Below are positions 1-13,275 of a DNA stretch of 64,000 bases, piece by piece (within the stretch, counting starts at the first letter, position 1; each line of letters starts with the position of its first letter). The notes beneath the pieces are model-generated. The model saw nothing but the letters and a program-made list of their open reading frames with translations, was not told the DNA's origin and searched no databases. The translations under genes were made by a program, and so were the position numbers. Source of the DNA: Pelagicoccus sp. SDUM812005 (GTDB taxonomy: Bacteria > Verrucomicrobiota > Verrucomicrobiia > Opitutales > Opitutaceae). The DNA is taken from the NCBI RefSeq assembly GCF_031127875.1, contig NZ_JARXIA010000014.1, positions 1 through 64,000 on the forward strand, given 5' to 3'.

Positions 1-2
1 AA

Positions 3-116
3 GCGATCCGCGACTTCATCGACGCCTACAACCAGAGCCCGCGCCCGTTCAAGTGGACCGCCGACGCAGACCTGATCCTAGGAAAGGTCCATAAAATAAG
101 TAAGGAACTTGGCTGA
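3..116 (+). CDS. IS630-family transposase, C-terminal end (cut by window edge)
   Basis: The 37 codons that remain, open from the window edge to a TGA, read FIDAYN, then a PRPFKWTADAD stretch, then ILGKVHKI. This is the usual C-terminal tail of IS630-type DDE transposases, which cut and paste DNA at TA dinucleotides. The catalytic residues lie outside the window, so it cannot be judged whether the gene is intact. An inverted-repeat structure flanked by TA begins eight bases after the stop and could hold the right end of this element. The call rests on the short tail motif only. Confidence 0.7.
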   Translation, partial: AIRDFIDAYNQSPRPFKWTADADLILGKVHKISKELG

Positions 117-123
117 CACCACA

Positions 124-230
124 CTAGAGCGTTTTTCGTTTGGTTAGTCGTACTGCGTGATGAGGGAGACGCGGCGTGCCCGGCGGTCCCGCCCTACCTT
201 ATGCGAATGATCAAACGAAAAATTCTCTAG
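124..230. mobile_element. 107-bp MITE-like inverted-repeat element (or IS630 right end)
   Basis: Positions 124-142 and 212-230 are 19-bp inverted repeats that differ at two bases (ctagagcgtttttcgtttg on the left). Each outer end contains a TA, which fits the TA target of IS630/Tc1/mariner elements. The interior is noncoding and holds a REP unit at 171-200. The element may be an independent MITE, or the right copy may be the terminal repeat of the IS630 element whose transposase ends at 116. The window edge prevents a choice. Confidence 0.5.
171..200 (-). repeat. Solitary REP unit
   Basis: This 30-bp segment differs at one position from the unit at 3448-3477, which lies beside the REP-associated transposase gene. 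On the minus strand it starts with GGTAGGGCGGGACCGCCGGG, an imperfect palindrome. It sits inside the 124-230 inverted-repeat element about 3 kb from the transposase, so it is a dispersed member of the same family. Confidence 0.6.
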
Positions 231-697
231 CGTGGACGCGAATAGTTTTGGGATATATGGAGTTGGGGTCCTTGACTGACACTTGAGGAGCGAAGCGACG
301 AAACATGACGCGAATTTTTCGGTTTTTTGGGGCTGGTGGCGGGGTGGAACATTGTTCTGATGAGCAAAGAGGCGTTTGGGTGATGAGTGGGTGTTGAATT
401 TGTGGATTGAGTGGGTGGTGGATTGGTAGGAGCTTGCACTGCGGAGGAATTAACATCGCTGCGCTGGATCCCTTCGTTGAACTCAGGGCGAAGACCCGAT
501 TCGAGAGTGGGGAGAGAGGGTAGGATCTGCCTTCGTTATGGCGAAGGTCCTTCGTTGGTTTGGTTTTGGGGCCTTTTTGTGGCTATAGGAAACTTTGGTT
601 TGGACGGGGTGGAGAATGCTCTGATGAGCAGGGTGGCGTTTTGGGTAACTCGTGGAGGGTTGCTGCGGGGAGGGGTAGGGTGGGGAGAGGTCCCTTC
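231..697. other. Noncoding G/T-rich stretch with a diverged duplication
   Basis: No credible gene is seen here; open frames are short or antisense. Positions 341-382 and 606-646 resemble each other (both contain GGGGTGGA and CTGATGAGCA and end in GTTTGGGT or TTTTGGGT), which suggests an old local duplication. The stretch lies downstream of the GH28 gene. Confidence 0.4.
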
Positions 698-2284
698 TCA
701 AGGTAGGTTTTGGAGGTTGGTGACTTGGGTGAGGTGGAAGGGGGTAGACTTGTTTTCTAATGGGAAGTGGCAGTGGCGGAACTGGATGTCGCGCACGTCG
801 TCGAGGACGATGGGCGTGCGTTCGTCGGGTTGTATCAGGTTGAAGGATACGTCTGTGAAGCGTAGGTTCGTGGCGTGGCGGGCGTAGAGAGCGGACGCGG
901 GCAGCAGGCCGAACATGCTGGGTTCCGGATAGGCGGCGGGTCGCTCGGGGACGTTGTAGGGATCGCGGGGACCGACGACGCCGGGCTCTGCGGCTCGCAG
1001 AAAGAAGGGGTTGACCAGGGCCTCTGGCTGCTGGGCGACTTGCTCTAGGGTGAGTCCGCCTTTGTATTGGATGCGGATGTTGTGGAAGCTGATGTCTTCG
1101 ATGGGATGGCCTGGTTCGCCGACGATTTGGGAGGCGTAGCGGGAGTCGGCGTCGTGAACGTTGACGTTCGATATGCTTACGCGGCGGAGTTTGCCGATGG
1201 GGGTGCCTTCTGGGCCGCGGCGTCTGGCGCCTAAGCGGAGGAAGATGGGGGCGTTGACGATGTCGCGCATCGTGATATTGGATACGACGACGTCTTCGAT
1301 GGTGGCGCCGTCGACCGTCTCGAGGGCGAGGCCGCGGCAATGGTCGAAGGTGCAGTTGGTGATAGCGATGTTGCGGAAGTCGCCGTTGGACTCGGTGCCG
1401 ATTTTGATGCGGCCGGTGGGGCCGTCGTTGTCGGTGGCTCGCTGGAAGCTGCGGTCATAGGTGCCGTCGATGAGGGAGCCGATGCTGTAGCCGCTGACGG
1501 CGCAGTTGGCGATGGTGATGTTTTCGCAGGGGCGGAGTTCGTTGAGGGCGTAGGACGTTTTGAGGACGATGGCGTCGTCGTGGGGCGAGTTGATGGAGCA
1601 GTTGGAGATGCGGACGTTGCGGCAGCAATCGATGTCGAGGGCGTCGCGGTTGGTATCCACTTTTAGGTTATCGATGGTGAGGTTGTCGACGCCGGTGGCG
1701 AGCAGGGCGAAGTGGCCGCCGCGAAAGAGGGTGAAGTCGCGCAGGGTGACGCTGCGGCAATTCTTGAGGGCGATGGCTTTGTTGGCTTGGTACGGAAGCT
1801 CGCCGAGATCGTAGTCGTGGAAGTCGTCGATGTCGCCGTGGTTGGGGCCTTGGAAGGGGCTTGGCGGCTCGCCGGACCGGCTGACGTGATGGGCGCCGGC
1901 CAGGGCGAGTCCGTCGATGGCGCCGAAGCCGACGATGGAAATTTGCTCGAGGTCCTCGCCGTAGATGAGGCTGTTGCGGAAGTGGCTGTGTCCAAAGTCC
2001 TGATACCCTTTTTCGCCGGAGGGTGAAGCTTCGGGTAGGTCGTAGCCTGTTTGGCTTTCCGGATCGGGGTAGGCGGCGAGCAGGGTGGCTCCTGGCTCGA
2101 GCAGGAGGGATATGCGGGAGCGCAGGTGAAGGGTATAGGAGGGGTAGGTACCCGCTGGAAAGTGGACGGTGCCGCCGCCGGTGGCGTGGGCGTCGTCGAT
2201 CGCTTTTTGTAAGGCGTGGGTATCGAGGGAGACACCGTCGCCGGCAGCTCCGTAGTCGCGGACATTGAAAAGGGCGGAAGGCAT
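698..2284 (-). CDS. Glycoside hydrolase family 28 (polygalacturonase-like)
   Basis: The 528-residue protein should be a right-handed beta-helix hydrolase acting on pectin-type galacturonans or rhamnogalacturonans. The N-terminus (FNVRDYGAAGDG) is the common opening of GH28 and pectate-lyase-fold proteins. The catalytic acids are visible as D214, D217 and D219 in TNRDALDIDC and as D236-D237 in the DDAIVLK motif. A GYSIGS segment and a later RIKIGTESNG segment follow at the positions where GH28 enzymes carry their GHG/SIGS and RIKT motifs. The SIGS variant is typical of exo-acting or rhamnogalacturonan-directed members. No signal peptide is obvious, so the substrate is probably an imported oligosaccharide. 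The gene stands alone. Exact substrate is unknown. Confidence 0.88.
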   Translation of the reverse strand: MPSALFNVRDYGAAGDGVSLDTHALQKAIDDAHATGGGTVHFPAGTYPSYTLHLRSRISLLLEPGATLLAAYPDPESQTGYDLPEASPSGEKGYQDFGHSHFRNSLIYGEDLEQISIVGFGAIDGLALAGAHHVSRSGEPPSPFQGPNHGDIDDFHDYDLGELPYQANKAIALKNCRSVTLRDFTLFRGGHFALLATGVDNLTIDNLKVDTNRDALDIDCCRNVRISNCSINSPHDDAIVLKTSYALNELRPCENITIANCAVSGYSIGSLIDGTYDRSFQRATDNDGPTGRIKIGTESNGDFRNIAITNCTFDHCRGLALETVDGATIEDVVVSNITMRDIVNAPIFLRLGARRRGPEGTPIGKLRRVSISNVNVHDADSRYASQIVGEPGHPIEDISFHNIRIQYKGGLTLEQVAQQPEALVNPFFLRAAEPGVVGPRDPYNVPERPAAYPEPSMFGLLPASALYARHATNLRFTDVSFNLIQPDERTPIVLDDVRDIQFRHCHFPLENKSTPFHLTQVTNLQNLP

Positions 2285-2422
2285 GCGGTCGGGAGGCTGT
2301 GCGGGACCGTTGTCTAATCCAAGGGAGTTCGCAGCCGGACAGTTTGAGGCGCGGTTTTTGGAAGGGGGCTGCCCTTCGAGGCTAGGTCTTCCTGTGCGGG
2401 GAGGGAGGCGTTTCGCTGTATC

Positions 2423-3256
2423 CTAGGGTTGGATATTTTGGGAGCGAAAGAGGATGGAGTAGGAGTTGGAGCGGATGTTGGGCGGGTCGCGGTAGAGGTT
2501 GAGTCGCCGGTGGATGCGTTCGGAGTCGGGGTCGAGGGCGAGCTGGGCTTGGTTGAGCTTCCAGTCGAGCCAGGCCGCTTCGCTTTGCAGGGTGCCGAAG
2601 TCGGCGGCGTAGTCGATTTTGCAGAGGGCGAAATTGTTGCGGTCGATCCAGAGCGTCATGCTTTTGTAGCCTTCGAGCCTCAGGACGTAGCAACGTAGCT
2701 TGCCCAGCTTGCGGGTGCCGGAGAGGCGTATCTCGTTGGCGAGCAGGTCGTCGTGGAAGGCGGGATCGAGAAAGTCCCGCAGGGTGCTGGTGAAGCGCAG
2801 GCTGGCGAATTCCGAGTAGTCGATGGCCTGGTCGAGGCTTTGGTACTGGTCGGGCTCTTCGGTGAGCTCGGGGCGTGTGGGGTATTGGTGGGCGAGGATG
2901 TAGATGTCTTCCGCTGTGGAGAGGCTGCCGGAGCGTTGCACTTGGGCGGAGGTGTCGACGATGGACCATTGGGCGTCGAACTGGTCGGGGCGACGGTAGG
3001 TCAGCGAGCAAGGGTGGGCCAGGGGGACCGTGGTGCTGCTCATGCCCTGCTCGAGCTCACTGTAGTCGTGGTGGAGGGTGATCTCCTCTTCGATGCTGGC
3101 CTGGCAGGAGTAGTATCCAGCGGAGGCATACAGGCTAAGGGTCTTTCGTAGGATTTGTTCGCCGTCGAGTTTGGCGGCCTGGAGGACGGGAATGGCGAGG
3201 AGCGAGCAGCTGCAGGCGACGAGGGTGGACAAGGGGGAGAAGCTTGGCTGTTTCAC
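2423..3256 (-). CDS. Secreted protein, LolA/DUF2092-like
   Basis: The protein has 277 residues and a signal peptide (about residues 1-27, hydrophobic core followed by LQAA). The rest is a soluble beta-rich domain with conserved-looking stretches LTYRRPDQFDAQW and LWIDRNNFALCKIDY. These resemble the LolA/LolB-like proteins grouped as DUF2092, which are periplasmic and may carry hydrophobic ligands. It is not in an obvious operon. I do not recognise a specific function, and the family assignment is tentative. Confidence 0.6.
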   Translation of the reverse strand: MKQPSFSPLSTLVACSCSLLAIPVLQAAKLDGEQILRKTLSLYASAGYYSCQASIEEEITLHHDYSELEQGMSSTTVPLAHPCSLTYRRPDQFDAQWSIVDTSAQVQRSGSLSTAEDIYILAHQYPTRPELTEEPDQYQSLDQAIDYSEFASLRFTSTLRDFLDPAFHDDLLANEIRLSGTRKLGKLRCYVLRLEGYKSMTLWIDRNNFALCKIDYAADFGTLQSEAAWLDWKLNQAQLALDPDSERIHRRLNLYRDPPNIRSNSYSILFRSQNIQP

Positions 3257-3378
3257 GCGGGCGATTGGGATTGAGGGGAACGTTGTGGGCGATTGTGCGG
3301 TTAGTTTAGGGGAGGGTAGGTGTCAGCACAAGTTTCCTCGGTGTTTTGAGGATATGGGAGGGGCGATGGGAGGGAGGA

Positions 3379-3536
3379 GGTAGGGTCCGACCGCCGGGCG
3401 GACCGTGGGGGGGCGGGTTGTGAAAGGGTTCTGGGAGGATGGGCTTTGCGGCGTGCCCGGCGGTCTCGCCCTACCTTGGGGGTTGGGTTCTGCGAGGATG
3501 GGCTTTGCGGCGAGCCCGGCGGTCTCGCCCTACCTT
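3379..3536. repeat. REP/BIME cluster, left of the RAYT gene
   Basis: A plus-oriented REP (3379-3407, GGTAGGGTCCGACCGCCGGG) is followed after about 40 bp by two minus-oriented REPs at 3448-3477 and 3507-3536. The last two are part of a tandem repeat of about 58 bp that also includes the upstream GAGGATGGGCTTTGCGGCG. The same pair, with the same spacer text, occurs at 4029-4126 on the other side of the transposase gene. The transposase stop codon TAG is supplied by the GGTAG start of the last REP. Confidence 0.8.
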
Positions 3537-4024
3537 TTGAATTTCCAATCTTCGGGGTTTAGGCAGAGGCCGGCCCGGACTGGGTTTTGCAGCACGTAGC
3601 TCCACTTTTCGTCGAGCTCGGCTTGGTTGCGGATGCGGTGCTCGAAGAAGTCGCTTTGCCAGTCGATCTTGAGCGCGCTTGCGGTGAATCGCTTCCAGTC
3701 GGAGATGGTCTTTTTTATCGATTGGAAGGGCGAAAATACGATGAAGGCGTGCAGGTGGTCGGGCATGAGCAGCATGAGGTGCACTTTCCATTGGAGGAGC
3801 TTCTCGCGGTAAGCTACTGTGTCGAAAAGAGCGTTGGCCATTTGCGAATGGGCGAGGGTGTTGGCATGGCGTTGCGCGCAGTTGACTGTAATGAAGTAAA
3901 GGGCGTCGTCGGGCACCCAAGGTGGCTGCTCGTGGGGGAGCCGTTTGCGTTGGGGTAACACGGTGGGGCGGTTATTTCGGGGGAGGGGTGCTAGGTTGGT
4001 TCCGCGGCGCGCACGGCGTGCCAT
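3530..4024 (-). CDS. REP-associated tyrosine transposase (RAYT, Y1_Tnp family)
   Basis: RAYTs are single-copy HUH nucleases thought to nick and spread REP palindromes. This 164-residue protein has the family signature: ALYFITVNCAQR near residue 42, the HUH motif in MPDHLHAF, and the presumed catalytic tyrosine in YVLQNPVRAGL near the C-terminus. The length is typical. It lies exactly between two copies of an inverted REP pair (3379-3477 and 4029-4126), which is the classic arrangement. Its start is a few bases from the right REP and its stop codon lies within the left one. All key residues are present, so it is probably functional. Confidence 0.9.
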   Translation of the reverse strand: MARRARRGTNLAPLPRNNRPTVLPQRKRLPHEQPPWVPDDALYFITVNCAQRHANTLAHSQMANALFDTVAYREKLLQWKVHLMLLMPDHLHAFIVFSPFQSIKKTISDWKRFTASALKIDWQSDFFEHRIRNQAELDEKWSYVLQNPVRAGLCLNPEDWKFKR

Positions 4025-4028
4025 GGGG

Positions 4029-4124
4029 GTAGGGGCCGACCGCCGGGCGGACCGCGGCGGTCGGGGTGTGAAAGGGGCTCTGTGAGGATGGGCTTTGCGG
4101 CGTGCAACGGCGTGCCCGCCCTAC

Positions 4125-4126
<2 letters not shown>
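4029..4126. repeat. REP/BIME pair, right of the RAYT gene
   Basis: A plus-oriented REP (4029-4057, GTAGGGGCCGACCGCCGGGC) and a minus-oriented REP (4097-4126) are separated by the same spacer text as the left cluster (tgtgaaagg, then gaggatgggctttgcggcg). The minus REP carries a small internal duplication (GCGTGCAACGGCGTGC). It abuts the alaS stop codon and may act as its transcript-end structure. Confidence 0.75.
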
Positions 4127-6776
<2,650 letters not shown>

Positions 6777-6792
6777 GCTGGAAGTTTTTTTG

Positions 6793-6812
6793 GCCCACGA
6801 AGGACACGAAGT
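6793..6812 (+). repeat. 20-bp inverted repeat, left arm around GxxExxY gene
   Basis: The sequence gcccacgaaggacacgaagt is the exact reverse complement of 7285-7304. The pair encloses the GxxExxY gene and lies in the alaS-leuB intergenic space. Similar CACGAAGGACACGAAG strings are known around GxxExxY genes in other genomes, so this may mark a mobile or duplicated unit. Confidence 0.7.
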
Positions 6813-6836
6813 GGCACGAAGGATTGGGAAGTGCGG

Positions 6837-7214
6837 CTAGTTAACTAGTCTTTTCCATTCTAGTTTTCCTTCGCTGCCAAAATTGATGAGGAGGCCTAGC
6901 TTTAAATTAGTGGCGTTTAGGTAGTTGATTACTTGGGACTCTTCTTTGGAGGTTAGTCTATCGATGGCTTTGATTTCTATGAGGATGTCGTCATGCACCA
7001 GGAAGTCTGCGATATACTGTTTTTTGAGTATCCGTCCTTTGTAGTGAATCTGTAGTTGTTTTTGTGACACAAAGGGAATTGCTTGATCTTCAAATTCGAT
7101 TTCTAGGGCTTCTTGAAAGACTGCCTCTAAAAAGCCGTGGCCGAGCTCTTTGTGAACTTCGATGGCGGCGCCTATGATTTTGTAGGTTTCCTCTTTGTGA
7201 ATTATTTGAGTCAT
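6837..7214 (-). CDS. GxxExxY protein (PDDEXK-like)
   Basis: This 125-residue protein belongs to the GxxExxY family, which has a PDDEXK nuclease-like fold and no settled function. The name motif appears as GHGFLEAVF, with F in place of the usual Y. The nuclease-like core is visible as IADFLVHDDILIEIKAI and the conserved end as GLLINFGSEGKLEWKRLVN. The ATG at 7214 was chosen because the family N-terminus (THKEETYKIIGAAIEVHKELG-like) begins there; the open frame upstream lies within leuB. Base composition is lower in GC than both neighbours, and 20-bp inverted repeats flank the gene, so it is likely an insertion. Confidence 0.88.
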   Translation of the reverse strand: MTQIIHKEETYKIIGAAIEVHKELGHGFLEAVFQEALEIEFEDQAIPFVSQKQLQIHYKGRILKKQYIADFLVHDDILIEIKAIDRLTSKEESQVINYLNATNLKLGLLINFGSEGKLEWKRLVN

Positions 7215-7284
7215 TTGATTCCTGAGTTTTGGTTTGGGTACGAAGGACAGAAGTATGTTGGAGTAACAGATCCAACTTAGTGAA

Positions 7285-7304
7285 ACTTCGTGTCCTTCGT
7301 GGGC
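7285..7304 (-). repeat. 20-bp inverted repeat, right arm around GxxExxY gene
   Basis: This is the perfect inverted partner of 6793-6812. It ends ten bases before the leuB stop codon, so the whole unit fits neatly between two housekeeping genes. Confidence 0.7.
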
Positions 7305-7314
7305 GACTTGAGAC

Positions 7315-8412
<1,098 letters not shown>

Positions 8413-8529
8413 GAAGCGGCCCATTGAGGGGGAAAACGCGGCTTTTTAAAGCGTAATTTTAGGCAGTCTAGTAAATGGGATGGAGAAGGGTTTGCGGAAG
8501 GGCTTGGCTGGGGCGTGGCCTAAGGTTCG

Positions 8530-11500
8530 CTAGTTGCCGCTCCGTTTGGGATCGGAGGCGAGCAGGTATTTGGTGAGCGCGTTCATGAGTTCCTTGGGGC
8601 TGAAGGGCTTGGAGAGGTGTTCGTTGGCGCCGGCCTTTTGGGATTTGAGGATGTCCTCTCGCATGGCGTAGGCGGATTGCACTACGATTGGGATGTCGGG
8701 CGAAAGGGCGCGGATCTGGGCGGCGACTTCGTAGCCGTCGACTTCGGGAAGCTTGAGGTCGAGCAGGACCAGGTCGAAGGATTGGCTCTGGAATCGTTCC
8801 ACGGCGGCCCCGCCGCGGTCGACCCACTCGATCTTGATGCCGGTCTTCTTGAGCACGCGGCTGATGTACTCGAAGTTGGGGGCTTCGTCTTCGATTACCA
8901 GCAAGTTGTAGCCGGACAGGTCGGCTTCGAGGAAGTTAGGGGCGGGGATGGCTCGCCCTGCCTTGCTGGGGGCGTTTTCGATTTCGCGGATGAAGGGGAA
9001 GGTGACGAAGAACTCGGTGCCGACGTTGGGCTCGGACTGGAGGGTGATGGTGCCGTGCATGAGGGTGGTCAGCGTATGGGTGATGGTGAGGCCGAGTCCG
9101 GTGCCGCGGTAGAGCTTCTTTCCGTCCTCGTCCAGCTTGTGGAAGCGGTTGAAGATGCGCTGGTGTTCTTCCTTGGGAATTCCGATTCCGGAATCCTTGA
9201 CGGAGTATTCGATCTCCATTTGGCCTGGGGTGGCGGATTCGCGCACGGTGATGCCCAGCCGGATTTCGCCTTCTTCGGTGAACTTGAGGGCGTTGGAGAG
9301 CAGGTTCCAGAGGACTTGCTTGAGGCGTAGCGGGTCGGTGACGGTGGTAAGCGGCGGGTCGCTGAGGATAGGCTCCGGAATGTTTCGCTCCACCTTGAAG
9401 CTGACCTTGCCCTTCTTTTGGGCGAGCAGGGACTCGCGGAAGAGGGCGCCGAGCTCCTCGCAGATTTCGTCGATGTTGCAGACCACGGGCGCGATTTCGG
9501 CTTCGCCGGCTTCGATGGCGGAGAGGTCCAGGATGTCGTCGATGAGGGACATGAGGGACTGGCTGCTCTGGTTGATGATCTCGTGGAAGCGCTTGCGTTC
9601 CTCCGGGTCGAGGTCGGCGCTTTCCAGCATGTGCAGGAAGCCGATGATGGCGTTCATCGGGGTGCGGATCTCGTGCGACATGTTGGCGAGGAAGGCGGAT
9701 TTGAGGCGGTCCGAGTGTTCTGCCTTCTGCTTGGCTATCTCCAGTTCGCGGGTGCGTTCGCGGACGGTTTGCTCGAGCAGCTCTCCGTGGGACTGGGTCT
9801 TGGCGTTCGCTTCCTCGAGCCAGATGTTGGCCTGCTTGAGGTCCTTGGTCCGCTCGGCTACGGCGAGCTCCAGGCGGCGGGCTTCGTTGCGGATGGAGTT
9901 GATTCTCCAAACGAAGAGGGCGACGGGCACTATTATAATGAAGAGGGCGAGCGCGATGCGGAAGGCCATGGTTCCCCAGAAGGGAGGCGTGATTTCGATG
10001 GCTAGGGAGTCGCCCTGGGTGTTCCAGTAGCCATCGATGTTGGCGGCTTGCACACGGAAGACGTACTTGCCGGGAGGGATGTTGGTGTAGACGGCTTCGG
10101 CCCGGGCGCTGGCCTGGGTCCAGTCCCGGTCGAAGCCTTCCAGCTTGTACTTGTAGAGGTTCTTAGCGGGGTTTTTGAAGTCGATGGCGACGAACTCGAA
10201 CACGAGGGCGTTTTGGTCGAAGCGGAGGTTTACCTTGGAGGTCTTGAGCAAGCTGCGGGTAAGGGGGCCGTCGTCCGAAACCTCTAGCGGGTCGCCGAAG
10301 ATGCGTAGTCCTGTAATGAATACGTTTGGCGTTTCGGTGTCCTCTACGATCTCGTTTGGGTCGAAGCGGGTGAGCCCTTTGTTTTGTCCGAAGTAGAGGA
10401 CGCCGCCGATGCCCTTGGACACGCTGGTTTCGAAAAAGTCGTCGCTGACGAGTCCGTCCGTCGTATCGTAGGAGCGGGTGGTTTCGGTGCGGGGATCGAA
10501 GCGAGCGAGTCCGCCGAGGGTACCGAGCCAGAGGAAGCCGCGGTCGTCTTCGATGATGGAGGAAATGGAGCGGTCCGGAAGGCCGTCGGAGAGGGAGTAG
10601 TTCTTGAAGCTGTCGCTTTCCGACAGGAAGAGGTGGAGCCCGTCGCGGGTGGCCACCCAGAGGCGGCCTTTCGAGTCTTCGAAGAGGTCGGTCACCTGGG
10701 AGCTGGTCAGGCTGCCTGGAACGATTTCGTCGGCGGTGAAGAGGGTGTGGGAGCTGCGGTCTTTCGAAAGGCGAACCAATCCGTTGCGGGCGGCGAGCCA
10801 GGTTTGCTGCTGGCTGTCGATGAGCAGGGTGTTGATCCAGTTGTTGTGCAGGTAGAAGCCCGTTTCGTGGCGATTGCTCAAGGTATAGTTCGTAAACGTT
10901 CCGCTTTGCGGATCGTAGTGCGCGACCCCGCTGCCGTGGGTAGATATCCAAAGGGTTCCGTCCTTGTCTTCGGTGATGTCGCGAATGTCGTGGCCGCCGA
11001 TAGAGCTGGGGTCGTTCGGGTCGTGGTGGAAGGCTGTGAGTTCGGCGGATTCCGGGATGTAGCGGTAGAGTCCGCCTCGATAGGTGCCGATCCAGATCCA
11101 GGCTCGGGAATCTTCGTACAGGCAGAGAATGGGCTGGTCGCTGAGCGAACTCGGATCGCTGGGGTCGTGGGTGACTTTCAGGACGTCGTCGCCGTTTCGT
11201 GGATACATGGCTAAGCCGGACTTGGGGTGCCCGACCCAGAGATTGCCTTTGCGGTCCTCGAGAAAGGCGGCGGCGGGAGCGAAGGGGCGGACGTCGGGGT
11301 TGCGCTGGTGCAGGTCGATGGTTTCGAAGCGCTTGTAGCTGGTGGACTTGCTGACGCCGTCGTAGTTGCTGCCGACCCAGATGGTGCCTTGGTGGTCGAC
11401 GAAGAGGGTGTTGATTCCGCTCGGCGGGGCGTTGATGTTTGCCCCGTCTCGCGAGGGAGTGGCTATCGCCTTGCGGGTTTCGCGATCGATTATGCTCAGG

Positions 11501-12417
11501 CCAGCGTTGCTGACGGTCCAGATGCGCCCCGCTTTGTCCCCGCAGACTTCATTTACGTAGGCTTCCGGTTGGTTGCTGTATTGGAAGCCTTGATACGTGC
11601 CGTCGATGGTGTCGAGCGCCAGGAGCCCCTTGATGGTGGTGCCGATCCACACCTCGCTGTCGTCGAGGTAGTAGATGGAGGTGACGTAGTTAATGGATAC
11701 GCCGTCTTCGGTGGCGATGGCTTCCTCGAAGGCTTGGACCTGCGAGGTGGCGGGATCGAGGGAGTAGAGGGCGTTGGCGGAGCCGATCCAGAGGCGGCCG
11801 GCGGGATCGGCGCTGAGAGACTTGACTGGACCGAAGCGCTTTTCGGTGATGGGCACGAAGTCCCGCAGGTTTTCGTCGAACTTGAAGATGCGGCCCGCTT
11901 CGTTGGCGGCGTAGACGGTGCCGTCGCTGCTGTGGACGATGCCGTTGACTTGGGTTTCGATGGGTAGGTCTCCGGTTTGCTGGGCTTGCAGGTAGCGAAC
12001 GAATTGCTCGCGGATCGGCTCGTAGAGGGCGAGGCCCTGTTCCGTGCCGATCCACAGGCGGTCTTGCAGGTCCACGTGGAGGGTGCGGATGCTGTCGTTC
12101 GGCAGGCTGGCGGGGTCGTGTGGATCGCGCACGAAGGAGCGCACGCGGCGGCCGTCGTAGCGGAAGAGGCCTTGCTGGCTGCCGACCCAAATGAGCCCGT
12201 TGCCCAGTTGGTTGATGGTTTGGATACGTCCGGCGGACTTGTTGCCGAAAAGGTTGACGGTCTCCAGCTGCAGGTCGTTGAGTTTCCAGTCCGCCGGCAA
12301 GTTCGCGAAATCCAAGTTACGAGCCGATCCGGGGGGGGCGCTCGCAAGGATGGCCGCGAAGATGGCGAAGAGGAGCTGGAGCGGTCGGGAAAATGGAAAA
12401 GTGCGTCGGTAAGGCAC
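8530..12417 (-). CDS. Hybrid two-component sensor kinase with two-component regulator propeller
   Basis: The 1295-residue inner-membrane protein has a signal peptide (1-32), about 13 Reg_prop repeats of the WIGT-x-GL type between residues 70 and 690 (two seven-bladed propellers), a Y_Y_Y domain near 735-805 and one transmembrane helix near 815-837. The cytosolic part holds HisKA with the phospho-accepting His in [11 protein letters not shown] (about 915), an HATPase domain (about 1000-1130) and a receiver domain with its Asp in [11 protein letters not shown] (about 1219). It resembles the hybrid sensors that detect polysaccharide breakdown products in Bacteroidetes, but there is no C-terminal AraC domain, so output must pass to another protein. 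The start is GTG; no in-frame ATG precedes the signal peptide. The ligand cannot be read from sequence. Confidence 0.93.
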   Translation of the reverse strand: MPYRRTFPFSRPLQLLFAIFAAILASAPPGSARNLDFANLPADWKLNDLQLETVNLFGNKSAGRIQTINQLGNGLIWVGSQQGLFRYDGRRVRSFVRDPHDPASLPNDSIRTLHVDLQDRLWIGTEQGLALYEPIREQFVRYLQAQQTGDLPIETQVNGIVHSSDGTVYAANEAGRIFKFDENLRDFVPITEKRFGPVKSLSADPAGRLWIGSANALYSLDPATSQVQAFEEAIATEDGVSINYVTSIYYLDDSEVWIGTTIKGLLALDTIDGTYQGFQYSNQPEAYVNEVCGDKAGRIWTVSNAGLSIIDRETRKAIATPSRDGANINAPPSGINTLFVDHQGTIWVGSNYDGVSKSTSYKRFETIDLHQRNPDVRPFAPAAAFLEDRKGNLWVGHPKSGLAMYPRNGDDVLKVTHDPSDPSSLSDQPILCLYEDSRAWIWIGTYRGGLYRYIPESAELTAFHHDPNDPSSIGGHDIRDITEDKDGTLWISTHGSGVAHYDPQSGTFTNYTLSNRHETGFYLHNNWINTLLIDSQQQTWLAARNGLVRLSKDRSSHTLFTADEIVPGSLTSSQVTDLFEDSKGRLWVATRDGLHLFLSESDSFKNYSLSDGLPDRSISSIIEDDRGFLWLGTLGGLARFDPRTETTRSYDTTDGLVSDDFFETSVSKGIGGVLYFGQNKGLTRFDPNEIVEDTETPNVFITGLRIFGDPLEVSDDGPLTRSLLKTSKVNLRFDQNALVFEFVAIDFKNPAKNLYKYKLEGFDRDWTQASARAEAVYTNIPPGKYVFRVQAANIDGYWNTQGDSLAIEITPPFWGTMAFRIALALFIIIVPVALFVWRINSIRNEARRLELAVAERTKDLKQANIWLEEANAKTQSHGELLEQTVRERTRELEIAKQKAEHSDRLKSAFLANMSHEIRTPMNAIIGFLHMLESADLDPEERKRFHEIINQSSQSLMSLIDDILDLSAIEAGEAEIAPVVCNIDEICEELGALFRESLLAQKKGKVSFKVERNIPEPILSDPPLTTVTDPLRLKQVLWNLLSNALKFTEEGEIRLGITVRESATPGQMEIEYSVKDSGIGIPKEEHQRIFNRFHKLDEDGKKLYRGTGLGLTITHTLTTLMHGTITLQSEPNVGTEFFVTFPFIREIENAPSKAGRAIPAPNFLEADLSGYNLLVIEDEAPNFEYISRVLKKTGIKIEWVDRGGAAVERFQSQSFDLVLLDLKLPEVDGYEVAAQIRALSPDIPIVVQSAYAMREDILKSQKAGANEHLSKPFSPKELMNALTKYLLASDPKRSGN

Positions 12418-12568
12418 AGGCGAGGAAGGGCGTCAGTGAGAGGAAAGCGTCTTTGGAAGTAGGGAAGAATTGCGTGATAATTCGTAGAGCGCAAGCCTGC
12501 CCCGCGCTTATGCTAGATGTGGCTGTTGGGGGTTGAATTTCAGTGCGAAGGCTCTATGCCGTGGCTTC

Positions 12569-13213
12569 ATGCCTTTGAACGTAAGAATTTTTCCGGCCGG
12601 CTCGATTCAGACCAATGCGTTTCTGATCACGGATACGGACCGAGGGGAAGCCGTATTGATCGACGCCCCGAACGACGTCTCGAAAGACGTGGATCCTGCC
12701 TTGGCGGAGGACTCCTGCGAGCTGAAGGCCGTTTTGATTACCCACGGCCACTACGACCACATCGGGGACGTGGCGACCTTTGCGGACCGAGGGGTACCGC
12801 TCTACGGGCACAAGGCGGACCAGATGATGTTCGAAAGTCCGGAATGCATGCGGGCCTACACCTATCCGCCTGACCTCGAGTTGCGCGGCTTCCAGATCGA
12901 CCACTGGGTGGAGGACGGGACGAAGCTTTCCCTCCTCGGGCTGCAATGCGAAGTGAGGCACGTGCCGGGACATTGTCCGGGCAACGTCCTGTTCTACTTT
13001 CCCGAGGCGAAGGCCGCTTTCGTGGGAGATGCCCTGTTCGCGGGCGGGATTGGCCGGACGGATCTGCCGGGAGGGAGTTTCCAGCAATTGGAACGATCGA
13101 TCCGGGAGCGGATCTATACTTTGCCGCAGGATACGACGGTTTTGCCCGGGCATGGTCCGAACACGACGGTGGGCGAGGAGATCTCGTACAATCCCTATGT
13201 ATCCGGCGAATAG
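12569..13213 (+). CDS. MBL-fold metallohydrolase (glyoxalase II-like)
   Basis: This 214-residue protein has the metallo-beta-lactamase metal motif THGHYDHIGD, then VPGHCPGNV, GDALFAGGIGRTDLPGG and LPGHGPNTTVGEE. The last pattern is typical of YcbL/glyoxalase-II-like hydrolases that act on thioesters such as S-lactoylglutathione. All metal ligands appear present. The ATG at 12569 begins the conserved core (MPLNVRIFPAGSIQTNAFL); upstream in-frame codons are unlikely to be used. It is transcribed away from the sensor kinase and precedes the riboflavin gene by 62 bp. Confidence 0.9.
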   Translation: MPLNVRIFPAGSIQTNAFLITDTDRGEAVLIDAPNDVSKDVDPALAEDSCELKAVLITHGHYDHIGDVATFADRGVPLYGHKADQMMFESPECMRAYTYPPDLELRGFQIDHWVEDGTKLSLLGLQCEVRHVPGHCPGNVLFYFPEAKAAFVGDALFAGGIGRTDLPGGSFQQLERSIRERIYTLPQDTTVLPGHGPNTTVGEEISYNPYVSGE

Positions 13214-13275
13214 GGAATTGCGCGCCGCAGCAAAATTCGTTCTAAGAGAGCGCGTTAGCCGATCCCTCTAGAGAT

